Positions 1 through 4,443 of a stretch of 5,369 bases of DNA are shown here, piece by piece. How positions within the stretch are numbered: the first letter of the stretch is position 1; the number at the start of each line of letters is the position of its first letter. Source of the DNA: CAYZRJ01 sp964480825 (GTDB lineage: Bacteria > Patescibacteriota > WWE3 > UBA101185 > UBA10185); NCBI GenBank assembly GCA_964480825.1, contig CAYZRJ010000043.1:1-5369 (forward strand), in the 5' to 3' direction. Position numbers and translations under genes: made by a program. Under the pieces are notes generated by a model. The model searched no databases and was not told the origin of the DNA. It saw only the letters and a list, made by a program, of their open reading frames with translations.

Positions 1-458
1 TAATCATTCACGGTCGCACAGCTACAGAAATGTCAAAGGTTCCCGCGCATTGGGATGAGATTGCAAAAGCTGTTAAATTGCGCGACAAAATTGCACCCGA
101 TACTTTAATTGTCGGTAACGGCGACGTTAGAGACTACTTTGACGCACAAGAAAAAGCCAAGGATTTTGGCGTTGACGGAGTAATGATCGGCCGAGGAATT
201 TTTGGTAATCCATGGGCATTTGAGAAGATTAGAACTGAACATTCTCCAAAAGAGAGAATTGAACTGTTGTTAAAACACACTAAATTGTACAGCGACACTT
301 GGGGTAAAACCAAAAACTTTGACGCGGTAAAAAGATTTTTTAAAGTATATGTGTCGGGATTTCGCGGAGCCGATGATTTGAGGAAAAATCTAATGTTATG
401 CAAAAATTACGAACAAGTTGAAAACACCATCAAAACATGTCCTATTTCGTTTATTTAG
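1..458 (+). CDS. dus: tRNA-dihydrouridine synthase, C-terminal part (5' truncated by window edge)
   Basis: Flavoenzyme that reduces uridine to dihydrouridine in the D-loop region of tRNA, using FMN and NAD(P)H in the cytoplasm. The frame is open to the left edge (codons begin at base 3), so the 151 residues seen are the C-terminal part. The catalytic Cys and most of the TIM barrel lie outside the window. The first residues include HGRT, the conserved substrate/FMN-side motif of Dus. Then come NGDV (fragment residues 39-42) and DGVMIGRG...GNPW (about 58-71), the FMN-phosphate-binding signature. The remainder, including FDAVKRFFKVY and the LRKNL region, matches the C-terminal helical tRNA-binding domain. 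The ATG at base 30 is internal, not the start. It ends at TAG 456-458, 22 bases inside the next gene. The Dus family is certain; the subfamily (DusB-like or other) cannot be settled from this fragment. Confidence 0.95.
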   Translation, partial: IIHGRTATEMSKVPAHWDEIAKAVKLRDKIAPDTLIVGNGDVRDYFDAQEKAKDFGVDGVMIGRGIFGNPWAFEKIRTEHSPKERIELLLKHTKLYSDTWGKTKNFDAVKRFFKVYVSGFRGADDLRKNLMLCKNYEQVENTIKTCPISFI

Positions 459-694
459 TAAAATGCGCGGACAATACTTTTTATTGTGGTTATACTAACG
501 ATCTCACTAAACGAATTGAAATACACAATACCGGTAAAAACGGCGCGAAATACACTAAAATAAGACGTCCGGTTACACTAGAATATTTTGAAGAATACAA
601 AACTTTAAGCGAAGCGTTAAAGCGTGAGTACGCGATAAAAAAACTTTCTCGTGTAGAAAAATCTTTACTCAATCTCAGAAACGGTAGCAGTTAA
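437..694 (+). CDS. Small GIY-YIG domain nuclease (YhbQ / UPF0213 type)
   Basis: An 85-residue protein that is essentially one GIY-YIG domain. Visible signature residues are VYLVK (5-9, the 'GIY' strand, Tyr6), YCGYT (16-20, the 'YIG' strand), Arg26 and His30 on the following helix, the KY pair at 38-39, and Glu64 in ALKREYAIKK as the expected metal ligand with Lys68 after it. This pattern and length match YhbQ-like proteins, a family with reported DNA nuclease activity but an unclear cellular role (repair is often suggested). The start is well fixed: an in-frame TGA at 419-421 lies just upstream and no ATG, GTG or TTG occurs before 437. There is no Shine-Dalgarno sequence, and the gene begins inside the 3' end of dus, so translation probably depends on coupling to dus. 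Its 3' end overlaps the convergent cyclophilin gene by 30 bases. Family assignment is firm; biological function is open. Confidence 0.93.
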   Translation: MSYFVYLVKCADNTFYCGYTNDLTKRIEIHNTGKNGAKYTKIRRPVTLEYFEEYKTLSEALKREYAIKKLSRVEKSLLNLRNGSS

Positions 695-1318
695 AATCGT
701 AGTAGGCTCAATCGGTTTTGACATCTCACCGTTTGAACTGATTTCTACCTCATCTGTAGCAATGGCGTCAACAACTTCCATTCCTTTTATAACGCGGCCA
801 AAAATGGTGTAGTTTTTAGGAAGAGCGTTGTAGTCAGCGTGCATAATAAAAAACTGGCTTCCGTTTGTGTCAGGTCCTGCGTTTGCCATAGCGACAGCTC
901 CGCGAATGTACTCGCCGGAAAAAGTTTCGTCAGCAAATTTATATCCCGGACCACCGCTGCCTGTTCCTGTTGGGTCACCACCTTGAATCATAAATCCTTT
1001 GATTGCGCGATGAAAAATCGTGTTGTCATAAAAGTTTTTTTGGGACAATGTCAAAAAGTTTGCAACTGTGTTTGGAGTTTGGTCATAATTTAAAGCGATT
1101 ACGATATCACCTTTGGTTGTTTTTAAGGTAACTATGTACTTTTTTGCTACAACACTCGCTGTAGTCTGTTCAACCGGCGAGGTACTTTCAGTAGCTTGTA
1201 CCGGTTCTTGAGGTATTATTTTAGTCATAACATCCGACTGCTTTCTTGAAAATAGAAATACTAAAATGAGTGAGATTACTATTATTAATGCGATAGATTT
1301 TTTGGTGTCACTATTCAT
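665..1318 (-). CDS. Membrane-anchored cyclophilin-type peptidyl-prolyl cis-trans isomerase
   Basis: Catalyses cis-trans isomerisation of Xaa-Pro bonds during protein folding. Of 217 residues, 1-7 are a short charged N-terminus (KK), about 8-23 a hydrophobic membrane segment, about 25-58 a Thr/Ser/Glu/Gln/Pro/Val-rich linker, and about 60-216 the cyclophilin domain. Catalytic and binding residues are present: FHRAIKGFMIQGGD (Arg104, Phe109, Gln112 for CypA Arg55, Phe60, Gln63) and ANAGPDTNGSQFF (145-157, with Phe157 for Phe113). The CypA Trp121 position, important for cyclosporin binding, aligns with Ala165, and His126 with Tyr170; loss of that Trp is common in bacterial members. No lipobox Cys follows the hydrophobic stretch, so it is probably an uncleaved or signal-peptidase-I type anchor with the domain outside the cytoplasm. 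It lies 68 bases downstream of the acyl-CoA synthetase gene on the same strand, but has its own -10 box. The ATG at 1318 is chosen because it gives a complete anchor and sits 6 bases after TATAAT. Confidence 0.96.
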   Translation of the reverse strand: MNSDTKKSIALIIVISLILVFLFSRKQSDVMTKIIPQEPVQATESTSPVEQTTASVVAKKYIVTLKTTKGDIVIALNYDQTPNTVANFLTLSQKNFYDNTIFHRAIKGFMIQGGDPTGTGSGGPGYKFADETFSGEYIRGAVAMANAGPDTNGSQFFIMHADYNALPKNYTIFGRVIKGMEVVDAIATDEVEISSNGEMSKPIEPTTILTATVSEIE

Positions 1319-1324
1319 CCGACA

Positions 1325-1353
1325 ATTATACTACCTTGTACCAAAAATGTATT
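1325..1353 (-). promoter_or_regulatory. Predicted promoter of the cyclophilin gene, leaderless type
   Basis: A perfect TATAAT lies on the minus strand at 1330-1325. At a 17-base spacing upstream, 1353-1348 reads AATACA, a poor -35 (3 of 6). Only six bases (TGTCGG) separate TATAAT from the ATG at 1318, so transcription should begin at or next to the start codon. No purine-rich Shine-Dalgarno sequence fits in between. CCTTGT occurs twice on the + strand (1334-1339 and 1354-1359), flanking the -35 position at a 20-base step. Confidence 0.6.
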
Positions 1354-1386
1354 CCTTGTGACATTAGGTTAATTATTTATGCTTTC

Positions 1387-3447
1387 TCACAGCAAAACAG
1401 CCTTCCCGTCAACCGCCCAAACATCATTCTTGGTTATGATAAGCGGGTTTATTTCGATTTCGGAAAAAATCGGATTTGCGTTTACTAAACCTACTAAACA
1501 GTCAATAACATCTAAAACATCTTTTTTATTTTCCACTAATTGATATATGGTAGTTGAACCGATAACTTTTAGAAGATTTGGATACGGATCCAGAAACAGC
1601 GCTACATCGCGGTCTTTAATTACTTCAACGTGAGTTCCACCCGCACCAAACAGTAGAAAGTATCCGAAAGATGAATCTTTTTTTACACCCACTATTATCT
1701 CGACACCCGCCTCAACCTGTTTTTGAATAAATACGCCTGCGCTTGAATCCATACTTTTAATTCGGTTAAATTCCTGCAAAAGCTCTGAGCCGTTATTTAT
1801 ATTTAATGATACTCCGCCGCCCCGTGCTTTATGTATAATCCCCGATAAAGAAACTTTGGCAACAACCGGAAATCCCAGTTTTTCACCGGCACGTGTTGCT
1901 TCCTCTTCTGTGGTAGTCAGGTAACTTTCGGGTACTTTAATACCCGCACTCGAAAGAATTCTATCTACCTCAAACGGGGATAAGGCTTTGTTCGCAAAAC
2001 TCTGTGCTTTTATAAATGTGGTGTATTTAATATCTCTTACTGAAATTCCTTTATCATGAGTGTAATCTTTTTGCCATTTTTTCCATTTGTATACAAGTCC
2101 TAAAACTCTGATAGCTCTTTCGGGATATCCGAAACAGGGTATTTTATACTTATTTAAAATTTCTTCACCTTCTTGAGTAGCACCTCCTCCGATAAATGAG
2201 CATAGAACAGTTTTATTATGTTCATGTGCTAAATTTGATATCTTTTGTGCAGTAGCCTCGATTTCTGTCATTACCTGAGGTGTTAATAAAACCACAACAG
2301 ATCCGATATTTTCTTGCGTTAGTACTTCACGTAACGCTGTTTCATATCTATCTGCCAGAGCATCGCCAAGTAAATCAATGGGGTTTAATAAGCTGGCCGA
2401 ACGGGGCAAATGCTCAGACAAGTACTTTTTTTGGTCTGTTCCGATTACTGCTAACTCCAGACCATACTCCGAAACTATATCTGCACTCATAACGGCCGGA
2501 CCGCCGGCATTAGATATAACCGCTACTTTTGGATTGTTTGGAAATACTTCCCACGATAGAGCTTTTGACAGATCAAACAAATCTTCCAGTCCGTAACATC
2601 TAATTATTCCGGAATTTTGTAATGCCTTTTCTAGAATAAAATCTTCACCCGCCAAAGAACCGGTGTGAGAGTGCATAGCATGTTTTGCTTCTTCAGACTT
2701 TCCCGGTTTCAATAAAAAAATAGGGGAGTGTAAGCTAATTTCTTTGGCAAGCTCTAAAAATCTAACACCGTCGGTAATTGATTCCAAATACATGCCGATC
2801 GGCGTGTACTCGCTTTTTAGATTATTATTTAGCCAGTATTCTAAAATGTCGTTTTCGCTAATGACTGATTTATTACCTAACGTTACAACCTCGTTAAAAC
2901 CCATTCCGACGTGTTGTGCAAAATCAAATAAACTCGCCGCTACCGCACCCGATTGAGAAATAAAATTAAGGTTGCCCTTGGTCTTAATTACCTGCCCGAA
3001 CGTTGTATTTACCGGCATAGAATTGTTTAAATAGCCAAAACAGTTAGGTCCTAATAAGTTCATTTTGTATTTATTTGCCAACCCTACTAACATGTTTTCC
3101 AAAGCGAGTCCCTCTTTACCCGCTTCCTTAAACCCCGCGCTGTAAACAATCAGGTTTTTAACACCTTTAACTCCGCACTCTTCGGCAACTGCTAAAACAC
3201 TTGCAACCGGAATGGATATTATTACCAGATCAGGAATTTCCGGAAGTTCCGTTACTGACTTATAACTTTTTATACTTACGATTTCAGGATAGTTTGGATT
3301 TACGCACCAAAGTTTACCTTTATAACCGGAATCTAGAATGTTTCGCAGACTAATGTTTCCCACTTTTTTGGGGTTTGGCGAAGCGCCTACTACTGCAATA
3401 GATTTGGGATTAAAAAGTTTTGTTAGGTCTTGGGCAGACGGATTCAT
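1387..3447 (-). CDS. ADP-forming acetate/acyl-CoA ligase (fused alpha and beta subunits)
   Basis: Converts acyl-CoA + ADP + Pi to acid + CoA + ATP (reversible), a substrate-level phosphorylation step in fermentation. The 686 residues carry the full fused order: CoA-binding Rossmann domain about 8-135 (IAVVGAS 17-23, GPNCFG 133-138), succinyl-CoA-ligase-like domain about 155-290, a third ligase-type domain about 305-455, and an ATP-grasp domain about 480-686. Both phosphorelay histidines are visible: His261 in SHTGSLAG (alpha) and His539 in IIHKARGGGV (beta, usually HK.DVGGV). Glu222 in MYLES fits the Glu that supports the alpha His. Q-VEAGVEIIVGV, FGAGGTHVE and EINPL (665-669) are ATP-grasp signatures. 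Length is typical for a fused, single-chain enzyme. The start is supported by the normal N-terminus (LFNPKSIAVVGAS) and a -10 box just upstream. It ends in TGA. The acyl substrate (acetyl or a larger or aryl group) cannot be read from the sequence. Confidence 0.96.
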   Translation of the reverse strand: MNPSAQDLTKLFNPKSIAVVGASPNPKKVGNISLRNILDSGYKGKLWCVNPNYPEIVSIKSYKSVTELPEIPDLVIISIPVASVLAVAEECGVKGVKNLIVYSAGFKEAGKEGLALENMLVGLANKYKMNLLGPNCFGYLNNSMPVNTTFGQVIKTKGNLNFISQSGAVAASLFDFAQHVGMGFNEVVTLGNKSVISENDILEYWLNNNLKSEYTPIGMYLESITDGVRFLELAKEISLHSPIFLLKPGKSEEAKHAMHSHTGSLAGEDFILEKALQNSGIIRCYGLEDLFDLSKALSWEVFPNNPKVAVISNAGGPAVMSADIVSEYGLELAVIGTDQKKYLSEHLPRSASLLNPIDLLGDALADRYETALREVLTQENIGSVVVLLTPQVMTEIEATAQKISNLAHEHNKTVLCSFIGGGATQEGEEILNKYKIPCFGYPERAIRVLGLVYKWKKWQKDYTHDKGISVRDIKYTTFIKAQSFANKALSPFEVDRILSSAGIKVPESYLTTTEEEATRAGEKLGFPVVAKVSLSGIIHKARGGGVSLNINNGSELLQEFNRIKSMDSSAGVFIQKQVEAGVEIIVGVKKDSSFGYFLLFGAGGTHVEVIKDRDVALFLDPYPNLLKVIGSTTIYQLVENKKDVLDVIDCLVGLVNANPIFSEIEINPLIITKNDVWAVDGKAVLL

Positions 3448-3456
3448 GATATTTAA

Positions 3457-3485
3457 ATTATAGGCATGTTTATGTTGTTTGACTA
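3457..3485 (-). promoter_or_regulatory. Predicted promoter of the acyl-CoA ligase gene
   Basis: On the minus strand, TATAAT is at 3462-3457. With a 17-base spacer, 3485-3480 reads TAGTCA, matching 4 of 6 of TTGACA. Nine bases lie between TATAAT and the ATG at 3447, so the predicted leader is about 0-3 bases. The stretch TTTAAATATC before the ATG has no Shine-Dalgarno character. ATTTAAAT (3451-3458) is a perfect 8-base palindrome overlapping the end of the -10. The promoter shares a 75-base divergent region with the matrixin gene. Confidence 0.6.
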
Positions 3486-3507
3486 CCTACATTTACACTG
3501 TTCTCTA

Positions 3508-3516
3508 TGTAATAAT
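3508..3516 (+). promoter_or_regulatory. Predicted extended -10 promoter of the matrixin gene
   Basis: The sequence TGTAATAAT is an extended -10: TG at 3508-3509, one base, then AATAAT (5 of 6 to TATAAT) at 3511-3516. Six bases (AAGGAT) follow before the ATG at 3523, the same gap as at the cyclophilin gene. No good -35 occurs at 16-18 bases; TTTACA at 3492-3497 is only 13 bases away, and TTGACT at 3479-3484 is too far. Extended -10 promoters can work without a -35. This is weaker than the two minus-strand promoters. Confidence 0.45.
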
Positions 3517-3522
3517 AAGGAT

Positions 3523-4443
3523 ATGAGGTCTTTTAAACACGTGGTTCTATTTTTAATTGTGTTGTTGTTATTAACTCAAATCACTCCGAATCACCGTAAA
3601 CAACTATTAACATCGTTTGATAGATGGATAAACTTTTCATTTTGCGAACGACCGATAAAATATCGTATCGGTAGCATTGATTCTAGATTTGAAGTCACTA
3701 AAGAAGCATTTTCCGCTACGGTAGCGGATGCGGCTAACATATGGGCTAAACAGTATAAAAAGCCGCTATTTATACAAGACGATGACGGTGAACTTGAAAT
3801 TAACCTTGTTTATGACGGAAGACAAGAGATAATTAGTGCCATAAACGAACTTGACTCTGAAGTAGAAAAACAAAAACAAGAGCTTGGGACACAAAATGAA
3901 ACGTACGAACAGGCGAAAGCAAGACTTGAAAAGGAAATTAAAGAGCTAAGTGAAAAAGTTGATTATTGGAATTCAAAGGGCGGAGCGCCCGAAAAAGAGT
4001 ATAAGAACTTGTTAGATGATCAAAAAGAAATTCAAAGTAAAATTGAATCGTTAAATATAATAGCAAACCGGATAAATACGGAAGCGGAAAAAATAAATAA
4101 TCAAGTCCTTAATCTAAACAAAAACGTAGGCAATTTTAATTCAATAATTAAAATTAAGCCCGAAGTCGGTGTTTATACGTCAGGTGTTAATAAAATAGAT
4201 ATTTTCTTTTTCGGATCTCGCGAAGAATTGATTCATGTTTTATCGCACGAAATGGGGCACTCGTTAGGACTTGGACACGTTGACGAAGAAGATTCTATTA
4301 TGAATCCGACGACATCCTCTAATTTAAAACTGACAGTTTCTGATATAAATGAACTAAATAATGTTTGTTCCAATAAAAATAGAATAGATTTGATTAAAAA
4401 CGACGTTCTTAATTACGTTTACACTTTGGTTTCTAAGTTTTAA
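3523..4443 (+). CDS. Membrane-anchored matrixin-family zinc metalloprotease with coiled-coil insertion
   Basis: Predicted zinc endopeptidase acting outside the cytoplasm. With the ATG at 3523 the protein has 306 residues. Residues 1-6 (MRSFKH) and a hydrophobic core of about 7-20 form a signal peptide or anchor. The matrixin-like domain begins at FCERPIKYRIGSID (about 40-53), includes the helix ending NIW (72-74) and the strand INLVYDGRQ (93-101), and after an insert resumes at about 214. The zinc site is HEMGHSLGLGH (242-252): ligands His242, His246 and His252, catalytic Glu243, and Met-turn SIMNP (258-262). Residues 103-205 form two heptad-patterned helices joined at about 149-156, with no counterpart in ordinary matrixins. 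The only cysteines are Cys41 and Cys282, flanking the domain. There is no cysteine-switch propeptide. An in-frame ATG at 3466 would add 19 residues but spoils the signal peptide and lies inside the divergent promoter region. Target unknown. The 3' end overlaps metG by 11 bases, convergently. Confidence 0.9.
   Translation: MRSFKHVVLFLIVLLLLTQITPNHRKQLLTSFDRWINFSFCERPIKYRIGSIDSRFEVTKEAFSATVADAANIWAKQYKKPLFIQDDDGELEINLVYDGRQEIISAINELDSEVEKQKQELGTQNETYEQAKARLEKEIKELSEKVDYWNSKGGAPEKEYKNLLDDQKEIQSKIESLNIIANRINTEAEKINNQVLNLNKNVGNFNSIIKIKPEVGVYTSGVNKIDIFFFGSREELIHVLSHEMGHSLGLGHVDEEDSIMNPTTSSNLKLTVSDINELNNVCSNKNRIDLIKNDVLNYVYTLVSKF
3829..4137 (+). other. Coiled-coil hairpin insert within the matrixin catalytic domain
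   Basis: Residues 103-205 of the 306-residue protein. Arm 1 has core positions at 103, 107, 110, 114, 117, 121, 124, 128, 131, 135 (I, I, L, V, Q, L, Q, Y, A, L), then 139, 142, 146, 149 (I, L, V, W) after a one-residue shift. A Gly/Pro turn (NSKGGAP, 150-156) follows. Arm 2 has 160, 163, 167, 170, 174, 177, 181, 184, 188, 191, 195, 198, 202, 205 (Y, L, Q, I, I, L, A, I, A, I, V, L, V, F) in unbroken 3-4 spacing. The arms are almost equal in length, about 46 residues each, as expected for an antiparallel pair. The prediction comes from spacing read by eye. Confidence 0.75.

Noticed and set aside
134..403. Minus-strand open frame of 89 codons
   Set aside because: It lies entirely antisense to the conserved Dus coding sequence and its translation resembles no domain.
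787..1093. Open frames on both strands inside the cyclophilin gene (787-981 minus, 839-1093 plus)
   Set aside because: Both are shadows of a strongly conserved cyclophilin domain, with Cys/Val-rich or low-complexity translations and no own promoter.
1319..1386. Terminator between the acyl-CoA ligase and cyclophilin genes
   Set aside because: No GC-rich inverted repeat was found in these 68 bases; read-through from the ligase gene into the cyclophilin gene remains possible.
1387..1389. Possible recoding of TGA as glycine, as in some CPR lineages
   Set aside because: TGA ends the ligase protein at its normal C-terminus and no gene in the window contains an in-frame TGA.
2280..2956. Three plus-strand open frames of about 70 codons
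   Set aside because: They are antisense to the acyl-CoA ligase gene, overlap its conserved domains, and two of them overlap each other in different frames.
3517..3522. AAGGAT before the ATG at 3523 as a Shine-Dalgarno sequence
   Set aside because: AAGG ends only two bases before the ATG, too close for normal ribosome positioning, and it lies directly after a -10-like element.
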